Shown: positions 17,236 to 25,063 of the stretch, in pieces
Layout: each line of letters begins with the position of its first letter
Numbering within the stretch: the first letter of the stretch is position 1
Source: Terripilifer sp031921685
GTDB taxonomy: Bacteria > Pseudomonadota > Alphaproteobacteria > Rhizobiales > Beijerinckiaceae
Length of the DNA stretch: 64,000 bases
Assembly: GCF_031921685.1 (NCBI RefSeq)
Contig: NZ_JAPDHU010000003.1
Span: 806,001 to 870,000 of the forward strand
Direction: 5' to 3'
Program-made: the position numbers and the translations under genes
Notes under the pieces: model-generated
Told to the model about the DNA's origin: nothing
The model's database searches: none
The model's input: only the letters and a program-made list of their open reading frames with translations

Positions 17236-18777
17236 CTAACTCCAGAAGATGACGGCACATAAGGTGGAAACGAAGAGGCCGGTGAGCACCGGCACGAGAA
17301 GCAGGCGCACCGCTTCGAGCACCGGCACGCGGGCGAAGCCCGCCACCGCGATCAGCGACGACCAAGCGACCAGCGTGCCGCCGCCCGTCCAGATCGCCCC
17401 CATCTGCCCCACCGCACAGAGCGTCGCGACATTGAGACCCACCGCCGGACCAAGCGCGCCAGAGAGCGAGCCGGTAAGCGGCAGACCGGAGAAGCCGGAA
17501 CCGTCGATACCGGTGATCATGCCCATGATCAGAACACCGAAGGCGACCAGATAGTGATTCTGCGGCAGGAACGTCTGCGCCGCCGCGATCAGTTCAAACA
17601 GCAAGGAGGGCGCCTGCGCCGCCGGAACGTTGAGAACGCCTGACGCCAGCTCACCACCCGCCCCGGCGAAGAAGAAACCGGCGATCGGCAGCACCGATCC
17701 CATGGCCTTGAAAGCGAAAACGAAGCCTTCGGTGATGTGATCGGCGCAAACGTCGAGCATTTTGCGCGGACCATCCGCCGCGAGCGTCGCCAGGATCATC
17801 AGCACGGCACCCATGCCGCCGACCAGCGCCGCCGCATCGCCACCCTTCAGCTCCGGCAGACCCGTACCGAGTTTCGGCAGGATCATGACCGCGATGACGA
17901 CGGCGAAACCTAGTGGTGTGAGAATGGCGAACAGCTTCGACCAGAACTCGCGACCGCCACGCACCAGCGGCAGATGCTGACGCAGAACTTTGTCGATGCG
18001 CGAGGGATGCTCGTAGCTGGTGCCGCGCGCCAGTTCAGCCTTGTCGAAACTGCCCGTGGTTTCAACCTGCGCATCCACCGTAGCCGACTGTCCGAGCCAT
18101 TTTTCCAACAGCGCTTCGCTTCCTGGCTGGATCTGCTTACGGATCAAAAGATAACCAAGCAGCAGCGCGACACCCCCGGTGATCAGCGACAATGCCAATG
18201 CCTTATCGGCCACCGCCGCCGCACTGACGGCCGCGCCCGCCGCCTTGGCGCTGATCGCTGGCGCCACGCCGATCACATAGTCGGAAGACAGAGCCATGCC
18301 CTGCCCGGCGATGGCGATGGCCACGGCACCGGCAAGCGGCGACAAGCCCGCAGCGATCGCCGCCGGCAACAACACAGCGGAGACCAGCGGCACCGCCGGC
18401 GTCGGCCAGAAGAATAACGAGATCACATAAGTGACCGCCGCCAGAATGAAGAAGGCGGAATGGCCGTTGGTCATGACGACGCGAAACGGCTGCACCATGC
18501 GCACGTCGGAACGCAATGTCTTGAGCGAATTGAGCAAGGCGGTGATCAGAGCGATCACCAGGAAGATGTTGAACAGCTCCTTTGCCGCCACGAAGCTCGC
18601 ATTGAAAATGCTGCTCAGCGCGGTGATTGGACTGCCGGTCCACGCCCAGGTCACCGCCAAAGTCGCGATGATAGAAGGCACGACCACATTGGCGCGCAGG
18701 ATCATTGTCACCACGACCGCCAACACACCGACGAGATAGACCCAGTGTGCCGCGGTGAGCGTTACGCTCTGTCCCAT
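17236..18777 (-). CDS. Multi-pass permease, putative carboxylate transporter
   Basis: 513 residues with about 12 hydrophobic segments in two halves joined by a cytosolic stretch near residues 205-275. Motifs include FFWPTPAVPLVSAVLL and the mirrored GMITGIDGSGFSGLPLTGSL, as in ion-transporter superfamily members that carry organic acids. I cannot assign a named family with confidence. It is the first gene of the leftward unit and its start lies 48-64 bp from the first TTGTATA-N3-TATACAA operator. Probably takes up the substrate of this pathway or an acidic intermediate. Confidence 0.75.
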   Translation of the reverse strand: MGQSVTLTAAHWVYLVGVLAVVVTMILRANVVVPSIIATLAVTWAWTGSPITALSSIFNASFVAAKELFNIFLVIALITALLNSLKTLRSDVRMVQPFRVVMTNGHSAFFILAAVTYVISLFFWPTPAVPLVSAVLLPAAIAAGLSPLAGAVAIAIAGQGMALSSDYVIGVAPAISAKAAGAAVSAAAVADKALALSLITGGVALLLGYLLIRKQIQPGSEALLEKWLGQSATVDAQVETTGSFDKAELARGTSYEHPSRIDKVLRQHLPLVRGGREFWSKLFAILTPLGFAVVIAVMILPKLGTGLPELKGGDAAALVGGMGAVLMILATLAADGPRKMLDVCADHITEGFVFAFKAMGSVLPIAGFFFAGAGGELASGVLNVPAAQAPSLLFELIAAAQTFLPQNHYLVAFGVLIMGMITGIDGSGFSGLPLTGSLSGALGPAVGLNVATLCAVGQMGAIWTGGGTLVAWSSLIAVAGFARVPVLEAVRLLLVPVLTGLFVSTLCAVIFWS

Positions 18778-18824
18778 GACTTTCCCCTTCCGTATCGGCC
18801 GATTGAACTCGGCGAGCCCCTATT

Positions 18825-18841
18825 TTGTATACTTTATACAA
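18825..18841. promoter_or_regulatory. GntR(FCD)-type operator, left copy
   Basis: TTGTATACTTTATACAA is a 7-3-7 palindrome. The half-site TTGTATA matches operators of VanR/FadR-like GntR proteins. It lies close to the permease start. The FCD GntR gene at 21855 is the likely binder. Confidence 0.7.
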
Positions 18842-18959
18842 TCTAGAAATTGTCAACTCCCTAGAATTGGAACGCATAAAATATCGTCATTTGCTCGTTT
18901 TCCGCTCAAAACGGGCGAAAATAGCGGCATTTTGCGAGTCTGGATTGACAGAGGCCATT

Positions 18960-18976
18960 TTGTATATAGTATACAA
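18960..18976. promoter_or_regulatory. GntR(FCD)-type operator, right copy
   Basis: TTGTATATAGTATACAA has the same 7-base half-sites as the left copy, centred 135 bp away and 67-83 bp before the rightward unit. Two sites, one per direction, suggest joint repression or looping. Confidence 0.7.
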
Positions 18977-19042
18977 TCTTGAGCGCCCAAAAACGGCAAT
19001 CCTGTCCGGCGCGATGGTCACCTGTGGCAAAGGGAGCGCGAT

Positions 19043-19786
19043 ATGCCTGAATTGATGAACCATGTGGATTTCCGAGCCGCCCTTGAAGAAGCCATCAAAG
19101 GCAAGAGCGCCAATAAAGCGCCATTCAGCATCGCATGGGCCAGCGGCAAGCTCAGCCGCCCGCATCTCGCGCGCTGGGCTGAAAATCACTACCACTACGT
19201 CGGCCCCTTCGCCGACTATCTCGCCTATATCTACGCCCGCATGCCCGAGCGCTACACCGAGGCCAAGGACTTCCTGCTCGCCAATATGTATGAGGAAGAG
19301 ATCGGCGGCGATCGCCACACCGATCTTTTGATCCGCTTCGCCGAATCCTGCGGCACCACCCGCGAACGCGTCGTCGATCCCGACAATATGTCGCCGACCA
19401 CCCGCGGCCTGCAGAGCTGGTGCTATTCCGTGGCCATGCGCGAGGACCCCATCGTCGCCGTGGCGGGTCTCGTCGTCGGCCTGGAATCGCAGGTGCCGTC
19501 GATCTATCGCAAGCAGACGCCGACCCTGCGCGACAAATACAAGTTCACCGACGAGGAAGTGGAATTCTTCGACCTACACATCGTGTCGGACGAAATCCAC
19601 GGCGAGCGCGGCTATCAGATCGTGCTCGAACACGCTAACACGGTGGAACTGCAACAGCGCTGCCTGAAGATCTGCGAGATCGGCGCGCAGATGCGCCTGC
19701 TCTATACCACCGCCCTCTATTGGGACTATGTCGCCAAGGACATCCCGATCGAGGAACTGGAAGCGATCGAACGTAAAGCCGCCTGA
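19043..19786 (+). CDS. PqqC/haem-oxygenase-like metal oxidase (HDO-like)
   Basis: 247 residues, all-helical TenA/PqqC fold. Candidate metal ligands follow the pattern of haem-oxygenase-like diiron oxidases: E85 and H92 in EEEIGGDRH, E148 in VVGLESQVPS, and H179, D183, H186 in DLHIVSDEIHGE. Members of this superfamily (UndA, BesC, SznF, CADD) activate O2 for C-C cleavage, N-oxidation or decarboxylation. It heads a rightward unit with two ferredoxins that could supply electrons, unlike PqqC, which stands in pqq operons. GGGAGCGCG precedes the ATG. The reaction is unknown. Confidence 0.75.
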   Translation: MPELMNHVDFRAALEEAIKGKSANKAPFSIAWASGKLSRPHLARWAENHYHYVGPFADYLAYIYARMPERYTEAKDFLLANMYEEEIGGDRHTDLLIRFAESCGTTRERVVDPDNMSPTTRGLQSWCYSVAMREDPIVAVAGLVVGLESQVPSIYRKQTPTLRDKYKFTDEEVEFFDLHIVSDEIHGERGYQIVLEHANTVELQQRCLKICEIGAQMRLLYTTALYWDYVAKDIPIEELEAIERKAA

Positions 19787-19788
19787 TC

Positions 19789-20178
19789 GTGCCGCACGTC
19801 ATCCTCCATCGCGGTGACAAGACCTTTGAAGGCGAGGTGAGTGAAAACACCAACCTCGTCGTCAAGGCCGGCATCCGGCAATTCCCCTTCCCCAACCTGC
19901 GTTATGGCTGTGGGATGGGGAAATGCGCGCGCTGCGCCTGCCGCGTGGTCAAGGGCGCCGAACACCTGCCGGAGCCCAATTGGAAAGAGAAAAAGCAATT
20001 GGGCGACGAGCGGCTGAACGAAGGTTTCCGCCTCGTCTGTCAGCTCTGGCTGTTCAACGACATCGAGCTTGATCAACCGACGATGCCGCTGCTGCCGCTC
20101 GCGCGCACGCCCGTCGATGCGCTGGGACGCGCGATCACCGAGGACAAAACCAACGGCACCTCGCCGGCCACGGAATAG
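19789..20178 (+). CDS. [2Fe-2S] ferredoxin (first of two)
   Basis: 129 residues from a GTG two bases after the oxidase stop, so translation is probably coupled. The plant-type cluster motif CGMGKCARC (Cx4CxxC) and a distant Cys in RLVCQLW bind the cluster. A C-terminal tail of about 40 residues rich in Pro and Leu is unusual for a ferredoxin. It presumably passes electrons to the adjacent oxidase. No dedicated reductase is in the unit, so a housekeeping reductase would be needed. Confidence 0.85.
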   Translation: MPHVILHRGDKTFEGEVSENTNLVVKAGIRQFPFPNLRYGCGMGKCARCACRVVKGAEHLPEPNWKEKKQLGDERLNEGFRLVCQLWLFNDIELDQPTMPLLPLARTPVDALGRAITEDKTNGTSPATE

Positions 20179-20204
20179 CCCGTTGCCTGCAATGGAGGGG
20201 ACCC

Positions 20205-20519
20205 ATGTACGTCATTTTGACCAGCAAGCCCGGACAGTTCAGAACCGAAATCGGCCAGGGGCTGCGCCCGTTGGAAGCCTATGACTATTTCTATTACGGG
20301 CAGAAGAAAGCGCATTTCGTCATTGCCGAATTGACGAACGACAGCGCCCGCATCCGCGTCATCGAAGACGGCAGCGAGATCGTCAACAACGTGCCCTCGA
20401 AATTCCTGGAAAAGTTCGAAACCACCGAGCGCGCCTATAAGGAGCTCGAACATCTCACCACTTTCGGCCAGATGGACACGATGCTGCGCAAGACCGCTGT
20501 CGCGCCGGCCGATCTTTGA
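20205..20519 (+). CDS. 104-residue protein of unknown function between two ferredoxins
   Basis: Acidic/basic mixed protein starting YVILTSKPGQFRTEIGQGL, with an aromatic DYFYYGQKK segment and a late helix (KFLEKFETTERAYKELEHL). There is no Cys, signal peptide or membrane segment. GGAGGGGACCC gives a strong ribosome site before the ATG at 20205. Placement between two ferredoxins suggests a subunit or adaptor of the oxidase system. I do not recognise the family. Confidence 0.75.
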   Translation: MYVILTSKPGQFRTEIGQGLRPLEAYDYFYYGQKKAHFVIAELTNDSARIRVIEDGSEIVNNVPSKFLEKFETTERAYKELEHLTTFGQMDTMLRKTAVAPADL

Positions 20520-20526
20520 GCATCCA

Positions 20527-20856
20527 ATGATTCAAGTCACCTTCATCACCAACGACAACAAAACGGTCAGCGCGCCGGAGAACAGCAATCTGCTGCGCGT
20601 CTCCTTGCGCGAACAAGGCGGCATTCCGTTCAAATGCGGCGGCGGCATCTGCGGCACCTGTCGCTGCCGCATCGAAAGCGGCCTCGATCACACCGACGCC
20701 GTCAAACCGAAGGAACGCAAACATCTGAGCGAGGACGATCTGCAGCAAGGCTATCGCATGGCCTGCCAGACGTTTCTGAACGGCGACGTCAGCGTCTCCT
20801 GGATACCGCTCGCCGATCGCCGTCCCGCTTCACGACCGGCCGCGACGGAGCCTTGA
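20527..20856 (+). CDS. [2Fe-2S] ferredoxin (second of two)
   Basis: 109 residues, beta-grasp ferredoxin. The cluster motif CGGGICGTC with a later Cys in RMACQTF is standard, and LLRVSLREQGGIPFKCGGGI resembles ferredoxin domains of oxygenase reductases. It is only distantly like the first ferredoxin and is shorter, so the two probably have different partners. It begins 7 bp after the unknown gene and ends 4 bp before the dehydrogenase. Confidence 0.88.
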   Translation: MIQVTFITNDNKTVSAPENSNLLRVSLREQGGIPFKCGGGICGTCRCRIESGLDHTDAVKPKERKHLSEDDLQQGYRMACQTFLNGDVSVSWIPLADRRPASRPAATEP

Positions 20857-20860
20857 TCCC

Positions 20861-21658
20861 ATGCGCATCGCCATTGCCGGCCTCGGCGCCGTCGGCAAGA
20901 CCGTGGCCCGCAAGCTTGCCGACGGCCTGCCTGGCCTCACGCTCGCCGCAATAGCCGTCCGCGATCACGACAAAGCACTGGCCTGGCTGAAGCAGGAAGG
21001 CATCACCTGTCCGCTCGCGAGCCTCGATGAATTGCCTGCCGTTTCCGATGTGGTGGTCGAATGCGCACCGCCCGCGCTTCTCGACCAGATCGTCACACCC
21101 ATGCTGCGCGCCGGCAAACAGGTGATGGTGCTCAGCGCCAGTGCCCTGTTGCCCCGCGCTGATCTCGTCGATCTGGCCCGCGCTACCGGCGGGCGGATCA
21201 TCGTGCCCACCGGCGCGCTGGTCGGCTTCGATGCCGTATCCGCTGCAGCCCAAGGCAGTATCGAGACTGTCGAAATCGTTACGCGTAAGCCGCCGAAAGG
21301 CCTGGCCGGCGCGCCTTATCTGGTCGAAAACGCCATCCGCATCGATGGCATCACGGCGCCCTTATGCGTTTTCAAAGGCAATGCGCGCCAGGCGGCCGTG
21401 GCTTTCCCGGCCAATGTCAATGTGATCGCCGCCTTGTCGCTCGCCGGCATCGGACCGGAGCGGACCCAGGTCGAGGTTTGGGCCGATCCCACCCTGACGC
21501 GCAATTGTCATCAAATCCGGGTGGTGGCCGATTCCGCCAGCTTCTCCATGACCATGGAAAACATCCCCAGCGAGAACCCGGCGACCGGTCGCATCACGGC
21601 CCTTTCGGTGATCGCCGCCCTGCGTCGCCTGACCTCTCCTTTGGTGATCGGAACCTGA
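20861..21658 (+). CDS. L-aspartate dehydrogenase-like oxidoreductase
   Basis: 265 residues of the aspartate dehydrogenase (NadX) family. The Rossmann motif is IAGLGAVGKTVARKL at residues 5-19; VVECAPPALL and the substrate loop ALVGFDAV follow; PANVNVIAALSLAGIG and SENPATGRITALSV are family marks. The known reaction is NAD(P)-linked deamination of aspartate to oxaloacetate or its reverse. Here it sits with an O2-activating oxidase and ferredoxins rather than with nadA/nadC, so it may act on another amino acid or imine. It is in tight tandem with the ferredoxin. Confidence 0.88.
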   Translation: MRIAIAGLGAVGKTVARKLADGLPGLTLAAIAVRDHDKALAWLKQEGITCPLASLDELPAVSDVVVECAPPALLDQIVTPMLRAGKQVMVLSASALLPRADLVDLARATGGRIIVPTGALVGFDAVSAAAQGSIETVEIVTRKPPKGLAGAPYLVENAIRIDGITAPLCVFKGNARQAAVAFPANVNVIAALSLAGIGPERTQVEVWADPTLTRNCHQIRVVADSASFSMTMENIPSENPATGRITALSVIAALRRLTSPLVIGT

Positions 21659-21662
21659 TTTC

Positions 21663-21734
21663 TGCCTGTGCAACAGGCAAAACGATGCGAATAGCCAAGC
21701 GAATGCCCAGGCAAATACCGATGCGAATACCTAT
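21663..21734 (+). repeat. Hairpin followed by four 12-bp tandem repeats
   Basis: TGCCTGT-GCA-ACAGGCA (21663-21679) forms a 7-bp stem just after the dehydrogenase stop. From 21687 to 21734 four direct repeats follow: GCGAATAGCCAA, GCGAATGCCCAG, GCAAATACCGAT and GCGAATACCTAT. They end 120 bp before the GntR gene. They may be a protein-binding array or a slippage product. Confidence 0.65.
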
Positions 21735-21854
21735 GCAAAACGCCCTCGATCCATTGCAAGATTGAGACGGATCGCCACATCTGATTCGCTTGGCTTTCCG
21801 CGGTGGGGCGGCTAGGCCTAATCGACGGGTTTGGGTTTCAGCAGGTTAACGGTC

Positions 21855-22559
21855 ATGGCTTCGGGCATCGGATCTTTCAAACGCCGCGTCGGCGAGGAAC
21901 ATTCGTCGCTGCACGGGCAAGTCGTCTCGGAACTGCGCGAGGCCATCCTCACCGGACGGCTGAAGCCCGGCGAACGGCTCGTCGAAGGCCGCCTGGCCGA
22001 TGAACTCGGCGTCTCAAGAAATCCTGTCCGCGAAGCCATCCGCGCGCTCGCCACCGAAGGCCTCGTCGAGGTCACCGCGCGGCGCGGCGCCTCCGTCGCC
22101 TCCATTTCCGATCGCGAAGCCCGCGAGATGATCGAAGTGCGTGCCTTGCTCGAAGGCCAGAACGCGCGTCTCGCCGCCCGCCGGCAGGACAAGGAAACCA
22201 TCAAGCGGATCGAAGTCATTTTGAACAAAGGCAACAAGGCCGTTGCGGCCGGACAATATGACCAGCTCTTCGATCTCAACCAGCAGTTCCACACCGAACT
22301 GGCCAATGCCGGGCAGAACCGCGTGCTCGGCGACATGCTGCAAAATCTGCGCGACCGCACCGCCACCTTGTTCTCGCCGCGCGATCCGGCCCGTCAGGCC
22401 CGCTCGTGGAACGAACATGCCGGCATTCTGCGCGCCATTGTCGCTGGCGATGAACGCGCCGCGGCCGAACTCGCCGCCGAACATGTGATCCGCGCCGGCA
22501 CCGATTTCCTGATGGGGCTCGACGGCATCGGCGATCTCCTTGCGACGACGAGTTCCTGA
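21855..22559 (+). CDS. GntR-family regulator, FCD subgroup
   Basis: 234 residues. The winged helix (VVSELREAILTGRLKPGERL, then RLADELGVSRNPVREAIRAL) is followed by an all-helical FCD ligand domain with EVRALLEGQNARLAA, FHTELANAGQN and an EHAGILRAI metal/ligand helix. The ATG at 21855 is preferred to the TTG at 21831. FCD regulators bind TTGTnnnACAA-like palindromes, and two such sites lie in the divergent promoter of this cluster. It is the likely ligand-responsive repressor of both units. Organic acids or acyl-CoAs are usual ligands. Confidence 0.9.
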   Translation: MASGIGSFKRRVGEEHSSLHGQVVSELREAILTGRLKPGERLVEGRLADELGVSRNPVREAIRALATEGLVEVTARRGASVASISDREAREMIEVRALLEGQNARLAARRQDKETIKRIEVILNKGNKAVAAGQYDQLFDLNQQFHTELANAGQNRVLGDMLQNLRDRTATLFSPRDPARQARSWNEHAGILRAIVAGDERAAAELAAEHVIRAGTDFLMGLDGIGDLLATTSS

Positions 22560-22595
22560 AGCCTCGCCCCTTTCCCTGCCTTTAATGAGATCATC

Positions 22596-23498
22596 ATGAC
22601 CATGACGCAAGACATCAGCACCAAAGGCCCGCTGGTTTGGGGCGACATGGATCAACAGGCGCTCGACGCCGCCTACGATCAGGCTTATTGGGCGCCCAAC
22701 CAGCAGATATTGGCCGATCGTCGTCAATCCCTGGCCGCCGAGGCGCGGCGCGTCATTGCACCGCCTGTGCGCGTCGCTTATGGCAGCGCCGAAATCGAGA
22801 AGATCGACATCTACAAAGCCGACGTGGCCAAGGCGCCGGTGGCGATCTACATCCATGGCGGCGCGTGGCGGCGTGGCCGCGCGGCCGATTTCGCCGGACA
22901 GGCGGAAATGTTCATGCGGGCCGACGCGCATCACGCGGTGCTCGATTTCGACAATATCGACGAACACGGCGGCGATCTCCTGGCCATGGCCGAGCAGGTG
23001 CGCCGCGCGATCGCCTGGGTCGCAAAAAACGCCGGAAGTTTTGGCGGCGATCCAGAACGCATCTATCTCACCGGCCATTCCTCCGGCGCCCATCTTGGCG
23101 GCTGCATGGTGACCACCGACTGGAGCCGCTTCGGCCTGCCACAGACCTTCATTAAGGGCGCATTGCTCGGCAGCGGCATGTATGATCTGGCGCCTGTGCG
23201 CCTGTCGAAACGCTCCGAATATGTGAAATTCACCGACGCGACCGAGAACGAACTGTCGGCGATGCGCCATCTCGATCGCCTCGCCTGCCCGGTGGTATTA
23301 GCTTACGGCACCAATGAATCGCCGGAATTCATCCGCCAGACCCAAGAATTCGCTGCGGCTGTCAAAGCCGCCGGCAAGCCCGTCGAGCTGATCGTGGCGC
23401 CCAACTACAATCACTTCGAGATCGCCGAGACCCTGGGCAATCCCTATGGCGTGCTCGGCCGCGCGGCGCTGCGCCTGATGGAGCTTGGGCCTAAATAA
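22596..23498 (+). CDS. Alpha/beta hydrolase (kynurenine-formamidase-like)
   Basis: 300 residues. The oxyanion HGGAW motif (YIHGGAWRRG) and the nucleophile elbow GHSSGAH are those of the BD-FAE/formamidase branch; the late NYNHFEI supplies the catalytic His. Such enzymes hydrolyse formamides, carbamoyl esters or small esters. It starts 36 bp after the GntR gene in the same direction and ends 6 bp before the convergent SDR gene. A role in releasing an amine or acid from the imported substrate fits, but is inference. Confidence 0.82.
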   Translation: MTMTQDISTKGPLVWGDMDQQALDAAYDQAYWAPNQQILADRRQSLAAEARRVIAPPVRVAYGSAEIEKIDIYKADVAKAPVAIYIHGGAWRRGRAADFAGQAEMFMRADAHHAVLDFDNIDEHGGDLLAMAEQVRRAIAWVAKNAGSFGGDPERIYLTGHSSGAHLGGCMVTTDWSRFGLPQTFIKGALLGSGMYDLAPVRLSKRSEYVKFTDATENELSAMRHLDRLACPVVLAYGTNESPEFIRQTQEFAAAVKAAGKPVELIVAPNYNHFEIAETLGNPYGVLGRAALRLMELGPK

Positions 23499-23504
23499 CC
23501 TGCA

Positions 23505-24335
23505 TCACGGCAAATAACGGCCACCATTGATATGCAGGGTCTGGCCCGTGACGAAACGCGCGCCTGATCCCAAAAGAAAAAAGATCGGCGCGACAATGTC
23601 GTCGGGCTCGGCGATGCGCTTGAGTGGAACGGCATCGCGCATCGCCTGTCCGCGTTCGGGACTGCCGAACCAATCGGTGACCGAAACGGAGGACGGAGCG
23701 GCACCACTGCCCGTGCCGCCGGCCAGGAACGGCGTCAACACAAGGCCGGGCGCCACCACATTGACGCGCACCGCCGGCGCGACCTCCTTGGCCAGCACTT
23801 TGGCGAAAGCGATCAACCCGGCCTTGGACGCACTATAGGCGGCAAATCCAGGCTCGACGTTGACGGCGAGCCCGGACGAAATAAACACAATTGATCCAAC
23901 AAAAGGCTTCAAGCGCGGCAAAGCCACTTTGGCGACGAGGAAAGCGCCGCGCAGATTGACATCCTGCGTTCTGTCCCATTGCTCGGCAGAATGATCGAGC
24001 GCCGCCATCGGCCGCTCGCCGATGCCGCTGACATAAACGAGACCATCGATCTCTGGGAAACGCTCACCTATCCGCGCGAAAGCGTCAGCAATGGAAGCCG
24101 GATCGAGGACATCGACGGGCAGTGACCAGACATCGCCCGCGAGCGGTCGCTCGGCGATGGCCGCTTTCGTATCGAGGCCCACCACTTCAGCACCGAGTGC
24201 CAAGGCCTGCTGGCACAGCGTCGACCCGATCCCGCCATTGCTGCCGACGACGACGAGACGAAATCCGGGCTGCAGCGACAGACGGCCGAAATCGATCGGC
24301 TGCGGATTCTCAACAGTGAAAGAACGATCCGTCAT
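23505..24335 (-). CDS. SDR-family dehydrogenase
   Basis: 276 residues. The NAD(P) motif is GSNGGIG near residue 33, the catalytic Ser and YxxxK are in VFISSGL and YSASKAG, and the C-terminal LHINGGRYLP is typical. It probably oxidises or reduces a hydroxy compound. It is the last gene of the Liv-type ABC operon, 20 bp after the LivF stop, and convergent with the alpha/beta hydrolase, which ties the importer to the catabolic set. Confidence 0.88.
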   Translation of the reverse strand: MTDRSFTVENPQPIDFGRLSLQPGFRLVVVGSNGGIGSTLCQQALALGAEVVGLDTKAAIAERPLAGDVWSLPVDVLDPASIADAFARIGERFPEIDGLVYVSGIGERPMAALDHSAEQWDRTQDVNLRGAFLVAKVALPRLKPFVGSIVFISSGLAVNVEPGFAAYSASKAGLIAFAKVLAKEVAPAVRVNVVAPGLVLTPFLAGGTGSGAAPSSVSVTDWFGSPERGQAMRDAVPLKRIAEPDDIVAPIFFLLGSGARFVTGQTLHINGGRYLP

Positions 24336-24355
24336 CGTGCAACTCCAACTGAAAA

Positions 24356-25063
24356 CTAGAGATGGCCCTGCGCCGTCAGGCCCATGAGCTGCGTCAGGGC
24401 CTGTTCGTCGGCAGCAAGATCAGCGCTCGTGCCGCTATGAACGATCTGGCCGCGATCCATGATGATGCATTGATCGGACAGGCTCAGCGCGATGTCGGCA
24501 CGCTGCTCCACCAGGACGATGGCGAGATTGCCGCTGGTGCTCAGCGATTTGATGGCGTCCACCAATTGCTCGACGACGATCGGCGCCAGACCTTCCGACG
24601 GCTCATCCATCAACAGTAGTTTGGGGTTGGAGCTCAGCGCACGCGCGATCGACAGCATCTGCTGTTCGCCGCCCGACAATTTGCCGGCCGGATTGCCGAT
24701 CCGCCGCCCGAGCGACGGAAACAGTTCCAGAATGCGCTTCTCGGTCCAGAAGCCCGGGCGGGCAGCCACCAGAATATTCTCGCGCACCGTCAGGCTCGGA
24801 AATACTTCGCGCGCCTGCGGCACATAGCCGATGCCCGCATGGGCCCGGTGATGGATGGAGCACGCCGACAGATCTTCACCATCGAGCACGATCGAACCGG
24901 AATGGCGCAATGCCCTACCGACCAGCAATTCCAGCAGGGTCGACTTGCCGACGCCATTGCGCCCCAGGATGGCGAGGCTGATCGAACGAGGTACGGTCAG
25001 CGACAGGTTTTCGACAATGGTGGTCTGGCCCCAGCCACCAGTGAGTGCGGTCACCTCAAGCAT
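24356..25063 (-). CDS. ABC transporter ATPase, LivF type
   Basis: 235 residues. Walker A GRNGVGKSTL, Q loop VPQAREVFPSL, signature LSGGEQQML and Walker B LLLMDEPSEGLAP are complete. The length and the EGLAP motif mark it as LivF of branched-chain-amino-acid-type importers. It overlaps the LivG gene by 8 bp. It energises import at the inner membrane with the partners encoded just upstream. Confidence 0.93.
   Translation of the reverse strand: MLEVTALTGGWGQTTIVENLSLTVPRSISLAILGRNGVGKSTLLELLVGRALRHSGSIVLDGEDLSACSIHHRAHAGIGYVPQAREVFPSLTVRENILVAARPGFWTEKRILELFPSLGRRIGNPAGKLSGGEQQMLSIARALSSNPKLLLMDEPSEGLAPIVVEQLVDAIKSLSTSGNLAIVLVEQRADIALSLSDQCIIMDRGQIVHSGTSADLAADEQALTQLMGLTAQGHL

Noticed and set aside
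21681..21765. Short peptide gene coding RIAK/RMPR/QIPM repeats
   Set aside because: It is only the translation of the 12-bp repeats, with no ribosome site and no continuing coding character.
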